Of a stretch of 64,000 bases of DNA, positions 9,159 to 18,125 are shown one piece after another (position 1 is the first letter of the stretch; every line of letters starts with the position of its first letter). The DNA is taken from NCBI RefSeq assembly GCF_000258175.1, contig NZ_JH636049.1:3201482-3265481 (forward strand). Direction: 5' to 3'. The translations under genes and the position numbers were made by a program. Source of the stretch: Saccharomonospora xinjiangensis XJ-54 (GTDB lineage Bacteria > Actinomycetota > Actinomycetes > Mycobacteriales > Pseudonocardiaceae). Under the pieces are notes generated by a model that saw nothing but the letters and a program-made list of their open reading frames with translations, did no database searches and was not told the DNA's origin.

Positions 9159-11090
9159 ATGGAGTCGTTGACCGTTTCGAGCGCAGCACTGACTCGACTG
9201 CTGGACGGGCGATGGGCGGCGGTGCGCCGCGACGTCCGGGAACATCTGGCCGCACAAGCGGCGCACGGTGCTCTCGACACGGCGCGACTTGACGTCGCCG
9301 CGCATCGGGAGCGAATCGCCCGGCAGATCGAGGCCCTCGCCGAGACGGGCGGCCCCCGGCTCGGCTTCCCCACGGAGTACGGCGGTGGGGGTGACATCGG
9401 CGCCGCCGTGGTGTCGTTCGAGATGCTCGGCTTCGGCGACCTCTCCCTCATGGTCAAGGCAGGCGTCCAGTGGGGACTGTTCGGAGGCGGTATCCACCTG
9501 CTGGGCACGCGGCGCCACCACGAGCAGTACCTTCCGGACATCATGTCGGGCGCGCTGCCCGGTTGCTTCGCGATGACGGAGGTCGGGCACGGGTCGGACG
9601 TGCAGCGCCTTCGCACCACGGCGACCTACGATCCGCGCACGGCCGAGTTCGTCGTGCACACACCCGACAGCGCGGCGGCGAAGACCTACATCGGCAACGC
9701 GGCGCGTGACGGTCGTCTCGCCGTGGTATTCGCCCAGCTCGTGACCGGCGGACGGAGCCGTGGCGTGCACGCACTGCTGGTACCGATCCGCGACGAGAAC
9801 GGCACGGTGCTGCCCGGCGTCACCGTCGAGGACTCCGGGGTGAAGGCCGGGCTCAACGGGGTCGATAACGGGCGACTGACGTTCGACCAGGTGCGCGTGC
9901 CCCGCGCCGCGCTGCTCAACCGCTACGGCGACGTGACAGAGGACGGCACCTACACCAGCCCGATCGACAGCGACAACAAGCGCTTCTTCACCATGCTCGG
10001 CACGCTGGTGCGCGGCCGGATCAGCGTCGCGGGCAGCGCGGGCAGCGCCACGAAACGCGCGCTGGCCATCGCCGTCAACTACGCAGACCGGCGAAAGCAG
10101 TTCGAGGGCCCGGACGGCGACGAGATCACCGTCCTCGACTACCTCACCCACCAGCGGCGCCTGCTGCCCGCGCTGGCGACGACGTACGCGCTGCACTTCG
10201 CGCAGGAGGACCTCGTCGCGGAGCTGCACGATCTCCAGGGCGGAACCCCTGAGGACGTCGCGAACGCCGACGAAATCCGGCAGCGTGAGCTGGAGTCCCG
10301 TGCGGCGGGGCTCAAGGCCGTGGCCACCTGGCACGCGACGCACACGATCCAGGCCGCCCGCGAGGCCTGCGGTGGAGCCGGGTACATGGCGGAGAACGTG
10401 CTGCCGTCGTTGAAGGCCGACACCGACGTGTTCACCACGTTCGAGGGTGACAACACGGTGTTGCTGCAACTGGTCGCGAAGGGGCTGCTCACCAATTACC
10501 GGCTCCAGTTCCAGGACCTCAGTCCACTTGCGACAGCCCGGTTCGTCGCCGAGCAGTTCGTCGGCGCCGTGATCGAGCGAACGGCGGCGAGGAAGGTCGT
10601 GGAGCGGATCGTGGACGCCTCACCCGTGAGGGACGACGATGACGCGGTGTTCGATCGCGCGTGGCAGTGCAAGCTGTTCACCGACCGCGAGTCGCACGTC
10701 CTCGACGGGCTCGCGCGGCGGTTGCGCGCAGCGGGCAGGGACAACGCCTTCGAGGTGTTCAATGCAGCAGGCGACCACGTGCTGAGGGCTGCCCGAGTCC
10801 ACGTCGATCGGCTGGTGCTCGACTCCTTCGTCGCGGCCGTCGAGCGCTGTGACGACGACGAGGCACGCGCACTGCTGAACAAGGTGTGCGATCTGCACGT
10901 GCTGTCCACCATCGAGGCCGACCGCGGTTGGTTCCTCGAACACGGCAGGCTCACCAGCGGAAGGGCGAAGGCGGTGGTGGCGGGGGTGAACCGGCTCTGC
11001 GGTGAGCTGCGCCCGCACGCGCGAACACTCGTGGACGCGTTCGCGGTGCCAGAGGCGCTGGTTCAGGTGCCCATGCTGGACTGGACCTGA
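9159..11090 (+). CDS. Acyl-CoA oxidase/dehydrogenase family protein
   Basis: At 643 residues this is the length of flavin acyl-CoA oxidases, which oxidise acyl-CoA to trans-2-enoyl-CoA and pass electrons to oxygen, rather than of ordinary acyl-CoA dehydrogenases (about 390). The N-terminal and middle domains have CFAMTEVGHGSDVQRLRTTATYD, the substrate/FAD-binding segment of the family. GGAGYMAENVLPSLKADTDVF and TFEGDNTVLLQ are also typical, and an ACOX-type C-terminal domain follows. The frame stays open upstream through the repeat array; ATG 9159 is preceded by GGAGG and opens the conserved part. It stands alone, so the substrate chain length cannot be inferred. Confidence 0.87.
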   Translation: MESLTVSSAALTRLLDGRWAAVRRDVREHLAAQAAHGALDTARLDVAAHRERIARQIEALAETGGPRLGFPTEYGGGGDIGAAVVSFEMLGFGDLSLMVKAGVQWGLFGGGIHLLGTRRHHEQYLPDIMSGALPGCFAMTEVGHGSDVQRLRTTATYDPRTAEFVVHTPDSAAAKTYIGNAARDGRLAVVFAQLVTGGRSRGVHALLVPIRDENGTVLPGVTVEDSGVKAGLNGVDNGRLTFDQVRVPRAALLNRYGDVTEDGTYTSPIDSDNKRFFTMLGTLVRGRISVAGSAGSATKRALAIAVNYADRRKQFEGPDGDEITVLDYLTHQRRLLPALATTYALHFAQEDLVAELHDLQGGTPEDVANADEIRQRELESRAAGLKAVATWHATHTIQAAREACGGAGYMAENVLPSLKADTDVFTTFEGDNTVLLQLVAKGLLTNYRLQFQDLSPLATARFVAEQFVGAVIERTAARKVVERIVDASPVRDDDDAVFDRAWQCKLFTDRESHVLDGLARRLRAAGRDNAFEVFNAAGDHVLRAARVHVDRLVLDSFVAAVERCDDDEARALLNKVCDLHVLSTIEADRGWFLEHGRLTSGRAKAVVAGVNRLCGELRPHARTLVDAFAVPEALVQVPMLDWT

Positions 11091-11191
11091 GCCGGAGCTG
11101 CGATGTTCACCGCGAGGTCGGCGGCACGTGACCTGGCGCGGGTAGGAACACGATGAACGAACGGACATCGCCTACCCGTGGAGGAACTGTC

Positions 11192-12037
11192 GTGAGACGT
11201 GCCGGACGAAAACTGTTGCCGGTGGTGGCATTGGTCGGAGCCCTCGTGGCGACGACACCCGCCAACGCGGAGGGCCAGGTGCAGGAACGGCACCTGACCG
11301 TCGCGACGTTCAACATCCATCACGGTGCGGGTCCCGACGACGAGCTCGACCTCGCGCACGTCGCCGACGTGATCGCCGACAACGGCATGGATGTCGTCGG
11401 GTTGCAGGAAGTGGATCGCCACTGGGGCGAGCGCAGTGATTTCGCCGACCAGGCGCGCTGGCTGGCCGAGCGGCTGGACATGCACGTCGTGTTCGGTGCG
11501 AATCTCGACAGGGACCCGCTGCGAGCAGAGCAACCCCGTAGGCAGTACGGCACGGCGATCCTGTCGCGTCATCCGATCATGGAGAGTCGCAACATCCACC
11601 TTCCTCGCCCGCAGGGTGGTGAGCAACGCGGCCTGCTCGAGGCCGTACTGCTGGTACGCGGTGTTCCGATGAATTTCTACTCGACGCACTTCCAGCACAA
11701 CTCGCAGGTGGAACGCCTGGCGCAGGCCGAAGCCGTCAACGACGTGCTCGACGACGTCGAGCGGCCCGTCGTGCTCGTCGGCGACCTCAACGCCGTGCCC
11801 ACGACGCCCGAGATCGAGCGGATGACCACCAACCTGTACGACACGTGGCCGGTGGCCGGTGAGGGTGACGGCTACACCTACGACGTGGCAACGCCGCACG
11901 CGCGCATCGACTACGTGCTGGCCAGCGACGAGGTGCGGGCGGACTCGGCACGGGTGATCGACACCGACGCCTCCGACCACCTCCCGGTCGTGGTCGATGT
12001 CGTGATCAGCGGCGTTCCCGGGGTCGGAGGGCAGTAG
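11192..12037 (+). CDS. Secreted endonuclease/exonuclease/phosphatase-fold hydrolase
   Basis: The protein (281 residues) has an N-terminal signal peptide (RRAGRKLLPVVALVGALVATTPANA) and then the EEP fold of DNase I, sphingomyelinase and inositol phosphatases. Visible motifs are ATFNIHHG, GLQEVDR (catalytic Glu), YGTAILSR, THFQH, GDLNAVP and ASDHLPVVV (catalytic Asp-His). I start at GTG 11192 because GGAGGA lies 6 bases upstream; ATG 11153 in the same frame is an alternative that adds 13 residues. It is exported, probably metal-dependent, and may cleave phosphodiester or phosphomonoester bonds outside the cell. Confidence 0.85.
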   Translation: MRRAGRKLLPVVALVGALVATTPANAEGQVQERHLTVATFNIHHGAGPDDELDLAHVADVIADNGMDVVGLQEVDRHWGERSDFADQARWLAERLDMHVVFGANLDRDPLRAEQPRRQYGTAILSRHPIMESRNIHLPRPQGGEQRGLLEAVLLVRGVPMNFYSTHFQHNSQVERLAQAEAVNDVLDDVERPVVLVGDLNAVPTTPEIERMTTNLYDTWPVAGEGDGYTYDVATPHARIDYVLASDEVRADSARVIDTDASDHLPVVVDVVISGVPGVGGQ

Positions 12038-12162
12038 GGCTGGCCCTTCTCCGTGGGCTGGGCGCTGACCGGGGGCGGGTGTTCGTCGATTGTGGACGGC
12101 GATCGCGACACCGGCTCCCGCCGCGCCCGGCCTCGCGCGACGCCTGCGGGGATCAACACGGC

Positions 12163-13152
12163 TCAGTCGAGACCCCACCACCGGCCGAGGTGCCAGGCGG
12201 CGCAGACATCGACGTCCAGCAGGTACGGGGCCGCGCGCCCGCACTGTCCCTCACCGGTTCCGGGATCGACCGGCTGACCGTGTCCCATGCCGGTGAGCGT
12301 CACGGTCTGGACCACCGGCCTGCCCTCGGTGTCCTCGTACACAGCGCGCGGATGTCCTCCCACGGTGTCGGTGTGGTCGGCGGTGGCATCCGTGCCGTGC
12401 ACGTTCGTCCACTGCTCGACGAGTTCGCGCTGGTTGGCGACGGACACCGTGCTGTCGGCGGTACCGTGCCAGATACTCACGGTCGGCCACGGCCCTTCGT
12501 GGGAACTCGCCGCGCGAACGAGATCACCCCACGCCGAGGGGCTGAGATTCTTGCCCACGTACATACAGGTGTACGCCTCGTAGAGAGCGCTCGCGCACCG
12601 GTAGGGGAGCCCGGCGACGACGCCGCCACCGACGAAGCGATCTGGGTAGGTGGCGAGCAACGCCGAGGTCATCCCACCGCCTGCCGACAGTCCCGTGACG
12701 TACACCCGTGAGGCATCACCACGGGTGGCGGCGAGCGTGTGGTCCAGCATGCTGATCACGGAAACCACCTCGCCCTTGCCCCTGGTCGTGTCGGACGAGG
12801 CGAACCAGTTGAAGCAGTTGTTGGCGTTGTTCGTGGAACGTTGTTCCGGCAGGACGACGCTGAAGCGCCACATGTCGGCCAGCTCGATCCAGCCCGCGGC
12901 GCTGCCGTAACCCGTGGCGTTCTGCGTGCACCCGTGGAGGGCGACGACCACCGGCCTCCCCTCGGCGAGCCCGTCGGGTACGTACTGGAACATGCGAAGG
13001 TTGCCGGGGTTGGTCCCGAAGTAGGGAACTTCCACCACGGCCGCCGATGTCGTGGTGGCCCCTGCGGTGGTCGAAGCGGCCAGGAATACGGCGGCCAGCA
13101 GGGGCAGCAGGATGCGGATGCGGCGGAGACGTCGCCTGCGGACGGATGCCAT
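12163..13152 (-). CDS. Secreted PHB depolymerase-family esterase
   Basis: This is a 329-residue alpha/beta-hydrolase of the Esterase_phd family (poly(3-hydroxybutyrate) depolymerases, feruloyl and acetylxylan esterases; LpqC-like). A basic N-terminus and hydrophobic stretch (about residues 10-30) form a signal peptide. HGCTQNA supplies the oxyanion region and the nucleophile is Ser156 in GLSAGG. A later Asp in WHGTADSTV and a His in TGMGHGQPVD complete a plausible triad. ATG 13152 is chosen over upstream in-frame starts because GTGAGGAGG precedes it. It is divergent from another secreted hydrolase, so the pair may attack the same extracellular polyester or plant ester. Confidence 0.87.
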   Translation of the reverse strand: MASVRRRRLRRIRILLPLLAAVFLAASTTAGATTTSAAVVEVPYFGTNPGNLRMFQYVPDGLAEGRPVVVALHGCTQNATGYGSAAGWIELADMWRFSVVLPEQRSTNNANNCFNWFASSDTTRGKGEVVSVISMLDHTLAATRGDASRVYVTGLSAGGGMTSALLATYPDRFVGGGVVAGLPYRCASALYEAYTCMYVGKNLSPSAWGDLVRAASSHEGPWPTVSIWHGTADSTVSVANQRELVEQWTNVHGTDATADHTDTVGGHPRAVYEDTEGRPVVQTVTLTGMGHGQPVDPGTGEGQCGRAAPYLLDVDVCAAWHLGRWWGLD

Positions 13153-13324
13153 TACGGGCCTCCTCACGTCGTTGTGATCCACGACACGGTAGGGGTGTGT
13201 CGATTCGGCGGCCATGTCTGCCGAGGCCACAACACCGCTGCCTGCTGTGGGGCGTGAGCACATTCCGCGTCGTCGGCGCTCCTCCTACGGTGGCCGGGTG
13301 CCGCAAGGAGCCGGAGGTCCCGAG

Positions 13325-14719
13325 ATGAGTAAGCGCACCATCGCCACCGCACTGCTGTCGTCGTTGCTCGTCGGCGCATCCCTTGCCTCCCCGGCAGCGC
13401 TGGCGGAGGTCCAGCCCGGCTCGGACGGTCAGTGCGCTCAACGGCACCTTCGAGTGCCGGGAGCGCGTCACCAGCAGGTGGCGTGTCTCGACGACCTCAC
13501 CACCACGGGAACGGTGCGAACAGGACACACGGACCCCGCCGACTGGGCAGGGCTGACGCAGAGCGCGTTGCCGGTGCCGGGACCGGTGCCCGGAATTCAG
13601 ATCGACGGGTACTTCCCCGACACCTCCACCACCAACACCAATCACGGGTGGAATCACGACTCGCAGTTCGTGATCCGCCTTCCTCGGGACTGGAACGGTG
13701 GTCTCGTCGTGTCCGGGACGCCGGGGAACCGCGAGCAGTACGCCAACGACAGGGTCATCTCCGACTGGGTGTTGTCGAAGGGCTATGCCTTCGCCGCCAC
13801 GGACAAGGGCAACACCGGGCTGGGCTTCCACACCGACGGCAGGCGTCCTGGCGACGCGGTCGCCGAGTGGAACCACCGGGTGACCCAGTTGGCCAGGGCG
13901 GCGAAGGCCACGGTCGCCCAGCACTATCGCCGTCCCCCGTCCCGCACCGTCGCAACAGGACTGTCCAACGGCGGCTACCTCGTGCGCTGGCAACTGGAGA
14001 ACCACCCCGAACTCTACGACGGCGGTGTCGATTGGGAGGGAACGCTGTGGTCGGAGGAGGGGCCGAACCTGGTGGAGTACCTTCCGAAGGCACTGTCGGC
14101 CTACCCTCGCTACGCCGACGGCGGAGCAGACGCCGACGCGGCACACGCCGAGCTGGTGGCCGCCGGATTCGGTGAGGGCTCGGAGTTCCTGTGGCCGTAC
14201 CACTACGAGATCTACTGGGATCTGACCCAGCGGATCTATCGCGAGGAGATCGACCCCGAGTTCGACGGTGACGTCGTGGCGGGAATCCCGTTCTGCGAAC
14301 CGGGAACACCCGCGTGCGACGCGGACTACGACTACCGCGAGCGTCCTGCCGAGGTGCACGAGGCCGTCGAACGCATCGGGCTGACCGGACGGATCGGCAA
14401 GCCGCTGCTGACCCTGCACGGCACGCTGGACGTGCTGCTGCCGATCAGCGAGAGCTCCGACGTCTACGCCGAAATGGTGCGGGAACAGGGACGAGGACAC
14501 CTGCACCGTTACTACCGCATAGCCGACGGAACCCACACCGACTCGCTGGTTGACTCGTATCCCGGCAGGCTGCGTGCTCTGACGCCGTGTCACCGCACGG
14601 CTTTCGAGGCGCTGGAGGCGTTCCTGGCCGACGGCACGCCGCCCCCGGTGTCGGCCACGATCCCGCGCCCGACCGACGCCACCCCCGACGACCTGTTGAC
14701 GACGTGCGACCTCGGCTGA
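13325..14719 (+). CDS. Secreted alpha/beta-hydrolase (tannase or 3-hydroxybutyrate oligomer hydrolase-like)
   Basis: This 464-residue protein has a clear signal peptide (MSKRTIATALLSSLLVGAS ending ASPAALA). The mature part contains the nucleophile motif GLSNGG with Ser214, an early GLVVSGTPGNR segment, and a late THTDSLVD that may hold the catalytic His. The Asp is probably in LTLHGTLDVLLPI. The overall form recalls tannase/feruloyl esterase and 3HB-oligomer hydrolases, but I cannot settle the family by eye. ATG 13325 follows GGAGG by 6 bases. It is divergent from the PHB depolymerase-like gene. Confidence 0.75.
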   Translation: MSKRTIATALLSSLLVGASLASPAALAEVQPGSDGQCAQRHLRVPGARHQQVACLDDLTTTGTVRTGHTDPADWAGLTQSALPVPGPVPGIQIDGYFPDTSTTNTNHGWNHDSQFVIRLPRDWNGGLVVSGTPGNREQYANDRVISDWVLSKGYAFAATDKGNTGLGFHTDGRRPGDAVAEWNHRVTQLARAAKATVAQHYRRPPSRTVATGLSNGGYLVRWQLENHPELYDGGVDWEGTLWSEEGPNLVEYLPKALSAYPRYADGGADADAAHAELVAAGFGEGSEFLWPYHYEIYWDLTQRIYREEIDPEFDGDVVAGIPFCEPGTPACDADYDYRERPAEVHEAVERIGLTGRIGKPLLTLHGTLDVLLPISESSDVYAEMVREQGRGHLHRYYRIADGTHTDSLVDSYPGRLRALTPCHRTAFEALEAFLADGTPPPVSATIPRPTDATPDDLLTTCDLG

Positions 14720-14727
14720 CCCTCGCC

Positions 14728-14832
14728 GTGTCCGCACTTCCTCTACGCGTGTCCGCACTTCCTGCACGAGTGTCCGCACTTCCTGCACGAGTGTTGGCAG
14801 TTCCTGCACGAGTGACGGCAGATCGGGTGCCC
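14728..14832. repeat. Array B of the 21-bp repeat: five tandem forward units
   Basis: Units start at 14728, 14749, 14770, 14791 and 14812, exactly 21 bp apart. The middle units read GTGTCCGCACTTCCTGCACG plus one base, and the outer ones are degenerate. The array begins 9 bases after the stop of the preceding hydrolase gene. Unlike array A all units point the same way, so it has no hairpin of its own. Confidence 0.9.
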
Positions 14833-14973
14833 GAGCCCGCAGCCCGCGTGCGTAACGGTGGCGCGACATGATGCTGACGACTCCGCTGGAGTGGGAGCTC
14901 ACCTGAGCCGACGTCGTCGCCGAGGGAGCTCCTACCATCGCGGATGAGTGCTTCCCACGAACATAGGAGTGTC

Positions 14974-15300
14974 ATGATCTTCATTACCGCCAAGTTCCGC
15001 GTCCTTCCCGAACACGCCGAAGCGTGGCCGGAGATCTCGCGTGAGTTCACCGAGGCCACGCGAGCGGAGCCGGGCTGCCTGTGGTTCGACTGGTCGCGCA
15101 GCCTCGACGACGAGAACGAGTACGTGCTGGTGGAGGCGTTCCGCGACGGCGAAGCGGGCGCGGCCCACGTCCAGTCTGACCACTTCAAGGCCGCCCAGCG
15201 GAAGCTGCCGCAGTACCTCGTCGAGACTCCGCGCATCGTGAGCACCACCGTTGACCAGGACGGTTGGGCCGAACTCGGTGAGATGGCCGTCGACCGCTGA
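14974..15300 (+). CDS. Antibiotic biosynthesis monooxygenase-fold protein
   Basis: This is a 108-residue protein of the ABM/YgiN dimeric ferredoxin-like fold. MIFITAKFRVLPEHAEAW opens the first strand and helix, GCLWFDWSRS and YVLVEAFRDGEA are family motifs, and the conserved His lies in AHVQSDHFKAAQ. Members oxidise quinols or degrade haem, or are dimers of unknown role. The upstream in-frame ATG at 14944 is rejected because AGGAG directly precedes ATG 14974. Flanking genes give no pathway. Confidence 0.85.
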   Translation: MIFITAKFRVLPEHAEAWPEISREFTEATRAEPGCLWFDWSRSLDDENEYVLVEAFRDGEAGAAHVQSDHFKAAQRKLPQYLVETPRIVSTTVDQDGWAELGEMAVDR

Positions 15301-15404
15301 GAACTCGCACAGTCCCGAAGTCGGGCACGATTCCATCACCCCGGACGAGCATGAGGCGGCGAAAAGCGCTTGTCTCCACCGGATCGCGGCACTAGCGTGC
15401 GCAC

Positions 15405-15887
15405 ATGTCCGACGCGCGCTTCGCCTGGATGGCCTCGGAACGCGAGGTGTCGCTGCACTACCTGAACGCCATGCGCGACGCGGTGGTGCGGGTGTCCGAG
15501 GGACTGTCCGAGGAACGTCAGCGTGAGCCGGGCGTGGAGTCCGGCACCAACCTGCTGGGACTCGTCCGCCATCTGACCTGGGTGGAGCAGCACTGGTTCC
15601 AGCGCGTGTTCCTCGGTGAGGAGCCGGGCACGACCGACTCGATGGTCGTGCCCGCCGGACAGTCACGCGACGAGATCGTGGCCGCCTACCGGAAGGCGTG
15701 CGCGCGCAGCGACGACATCGTGCGCGCCGCATCCGATCTCGGCGTGCTCGCGGCGCGGGCCAACCCGGGAGAGCAGGTGCGCGTACCACTGCGTGTCATC
15801 GTCACCCACCTGATCGAGGAGACGGCTCGCCATGCCGGACACGCCGACATCCTGCGCGAACGCCTCGACGGCGTGACTGCGCTCTAG
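15405..15887 (+). CDS. DinB/DUF664 family protein, possible mycothiol-dependent enzyme
   Basis: The 160-residue four-helix-bundle protein has the DinB-type metal ligands: His in LVRHLTWVEQHWF and two His in IEETARHAGHADILRE. DUF664 members in actinobacteria include thiol transferases and uncharacterised metalloenzymes, so mycothiol dependence is only an inference. There is no ribosome binding site; TAGCGT (15393-15398) ends 6 bases before ATG 15405, which suggests a leaderless mRNA. Confidence 0.85.
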   Translation: MSDARFAWMASEREVSLHYLNAMRDAVVRVSEGLSEERQREPGVESGTNLLGLVRHLTWVEQHWFQRVFLGEEPGTTDSMVVPAGQSRDEIVAAYRKACARSDDIVRAASDLGVLAARANPGEQVRVPLRVIVTHLIEETARHAGHADILRERLDGVTAL

Positions 15888-15893
15888 CCGCGT

Positions 15894-16463
15894 TCAGCCC
15901 AGCGCGCGCCGGTACAGCGCCTCGACGTCCTCGCGCCGAGGCGGGGCCTCGCCGAGTACCGCCTGCATCATGAGTCCACAGGTGAGGGTGGCGACCAGTC
16001 GCCCGGTCAGCGGATCGGTGCGGGCGACGAACAACTCGGCGAGCGCGTCGTCCCACGCGACGGCGGCACCGCGCAGGCTCGGGCGTTGAAGCGCGAGCGC
16101 GTAGAGGTTGTACTCGGCGATCGTGTTGGCACGTTCCCTGGTCACGGAGTCGAGCACCAGTTCAGCCAGCGCCGTCGCCAGGTCCACGTCGGTGGGCAGT
16201 GCGGCGTCCCATTCGCGGAGCGCGGCCACGTTGCGCCGTGCCGCTTCGTCGAGGGCGCTCGCGATCAGGTCGTCGAGCGTGGCGAAGTGGTAGGTGGTCG
16301 AGCCGAGCGGCACGCCCGCCTTCGCCGCGACGGCACGGTGGGTGAGCGCGTTGATGCCGCGTTCGGCGATGAGCGTGATGGCCGCGCGGGCGATGCGGTT
16401 GCGGCGGTCCGGGTCGTTCGGACCACGGGTGCGCCTGCGTGTCGCCGGTTCCTGCGCCGTCAT
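15894..16463 (-). CDS. TetR-family regulator of the choline-betaine genes
   Basis: This 189-residue protein has a TetR helix-turn-helix at about residues 25-65 (ALTHRAVAAKAGVPLGSTTYHF) after a basic N-terminus, with a helical ligand domain behind. It is divergent from betB-betA-BCCT, and a 37-bp operator dyad lies between. By position it is the functional counterpart of BetI, probably a choline-responsive repressor, though the C-terminal domain is of a general TetR type and the ligand is inferred. It is convergent with the DinB gene, 6 bases away. Confidence 0.87.
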   Translation of the reverse strand: MTAQEPATRRRTRGPNDPDRRNRIARAAITLIAERGINALTHRAVAAKAGVPLGSTTYHFATLDDLIASALDEAARRNVAALREWDAALPTDVDLATALAELVLDSVTRERANTIAEYNLYALALQRPSLRGAAVAWDDALAELFVARTDPLTGRLVATLTCGLMMQAVLGEAPPRREDVEALYRRALG

Positions 16464-16545
16464 GCGCTTGGCTCCCCTCCAAGGCCGGTCCCGGCCATGA
16501 CATCACACCACGTCGGGCGGGGTGCGACAGCCCCACACCTTCACT

Positions 16546-16582
16546 GTGTACTCATGTACATATAACATGTACCAGCGTACAC
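16546..16582. promoter_or_regulatory. 37-bp perfect operator dyad of the choline-betaine cluster
   Basis: The site reads GTGTAC-N4-GTACAT-N5-ATGTAC-N4-GTACAC. All four hexamer half-sites are symmetric about 16564. A TATAAC hexamer at 16561-16566, in the centre, could be the -10 box of betB, so binding would block transcription. It lies 83 bases upstream of tetR and 52 bases upstream of betB. Two dimers of a TetR protein bound side by side would fit the four half-sites. Confidence 0.8.
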
Positions 16583-16633
16583 AAATCGTGTGGTGCAGAC
16601 CACACCGAATCGAGGGAGTGGGAAACCCGCCTC

Positions 16634-18121
16634 ATGAGAGACCTCTACATCGACGGAGCCTGGACCGAGGCGACGACGTCGAACGGCGGCCGAGCCGTGC
16701 TCAACCCCTACGACGGCAGCACCGTGACGACCGTGTCCGAAGCCGGTCCGGACGATGTGGACGCCGCCGTGTCCGCAGCCCGGCGTGCCTTCGACGAGGG
16801 CTCGTGGCCCGCGACCCCCGCACGGGAGCGCGGTGACCTCCTGCGGCGGGTGGCCGAGCTGCTGCAGCGCGACCGGGAACACATCGCCCGGCAGGAGAGC
16901 CTCGACACGGGCAAGACCCTGAGCGAGGGCCGGATCGACGTGGACGACGTCACGAACGTCTTCCGCTACTACGCGGGACTGGCCGACGCTGACGCGGGCA
17001 GAGTGGTTGACACCGGTGACCCGGGAGTGGTCAGTCGGATCGTCCACGAACCGGTCGGGGTGTGTGCGCTCATCGCGCCGTGGAACTACCCGCTCCTCCA
17101 GATGGCCTGGAAGGTCGCACCCGCGCTGGCCGCAGGCAACACCGTGGTGCTCAAACCCAGCGAACTCACCCCGCTCACCACGATCATCCTCGTGCGCCTG
17201 CTGGAAGAGGCCGGGGTTCCCCGTGGCGTGGTCAACCTCGTGCTCGGCGACGGCGCGACCGTGGGCTCGGCCATGGTGCGCCACGCGGCGGTGGACCTGG
17301 TGTCGTTCACCGGCGGGCTCGCCACAGGCAAGAAGATCATGGCGATGGCCGCCGAGGGCGTGAAGCGGGTCGCGCTCGAACTCGGCGGCAAGAACCCCAA
17401 CGTCGTCTTCGCCGACGCGGACTTCGACACCGCCGTCGATTACGCACTCGCCGCGGCGTTCGTCCACTCCGGTCAGGTGTGTTCGGCGGGAGCGCGGCTG
17501 ATCGTGCAGGAACAGATCCACGACGAGTTCGTCGCCGAACTCGGTCGCAGGGCCGACGCCATCCGGCTCGGCAACGGTCTCGACGAGGGAACCGAGTGCG
17601 GCCCGCTCGTCTCGGCCGAGCATCGGGCCAAGGTGGAACGCTACATCGAACGCACGATCGCGGAGGGCGCCCGGCTCGTCGCCGGTGGAGGGCGCCCTTC
17701 CGAACCGGAACTGGCGAACGGGTACTTCCTGCGCCCGACCGTGTTCGCCGAGTGCACGCGCGACATGACCGCTGTCAGGGAAGAGGTGTTCGGGCCAGTC
17801 GTCACCGTCGAACGCTTCCGCGACGAGGCCGAGGCGATCCGCATCGCCAACGACACCGATTACGGACTCGCCGGTGCCGTGTGGACGAACGACGCCTCGG
17901 TGGCGCAGCGCGTCGCGAACGCGCTCAGGCACGGCACAGTCTGGATCAACGACTACCACCCCTACGTGCCGCAGGCCGAGTGGGGCGGGTTCGGCAAGTC
18001 GGGAATCGGGCGTGAGCTGGGACCGACCGGCCTCGACGAGTACCGCGAGGCCAAGCACATCTACCACAACATCAACCCGGCACCGATGCGCTGGTTCTCC
18101 GGCGCGCCCAAGGAGGGATGA
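16634..18121 (+). CDS. betB: Betaine aldehyde dehydrogenase
   Basis: The 495-residue NAD(P)-dependent aldehyde dehydrogenase should convert betaine aldehyde to glycine betaine. Glu249 in [11 protein letters not shown] and the nucleophile Cys283 in [11 protein letters not shown] are the ALDH catalytic residues; [21 protein letters not shown] is the cofactor region and EVFGPV is conserved. The frame is open far upstream, but ATG 16634 starts the conserved ALDH N-terminus ([10 protein letters not shown]). Choline oxidase-type and BCCT genes directly downstream make betaine aldehyde the likely substrate. It is controlled by the divergent TetR through the 37-bp dyad. Confidence 0.92.
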   Translation: MRDLYIDGAWTEATTSNGGRAVLNPYDGSTVTTVSEAGPDDVDAAVSAARRAFDEGSWPATPARERGDLLRRVAELLQRDREHIARQESLDTGKTLSEGRIDVDDVTNVFRYYAGLADADAGRVVDTGDPGVVSRIVHEPVGVCALIAPWNYPLLQMAWKVAPALAAGNTVVLKPSELTPLTTIILVRLLEEAGVPRGVVNLVLGDGATVGSAMVRHAAVDLVSFTGGLATGKKIMAMAAEGVKRVALELGGKNPNVVFADADFDTAVDYALAAAFVHSGQVCSAGARLIVQEQIHDEFVAELGRRADAIRLGNGLDEGTECGPLVSAEHRAKVERYIERTIAEGARLVAGGGRPSEPELANGYFLRPTVFAECTRDMTAVREEVFGPVVTVERFRDEAEAIRIANDTDYGLAGAVWTNDASVAQRVANALRHGTVWINDYHPYVPQAEWGGFGKSGIGRELGPTGLDEYREAKHIYHNINPAPMRWFSGAPKEG

Positions 18122-18125
18122 AGAA

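Noticed and set aside
12716..14938. 740-codon open frame on the minus strand
   Set aside because: It is a shadow of the two secreted hydrolase genes and the repeat array; the composition is Arg/Gly/His-rich with no recognisable domain.
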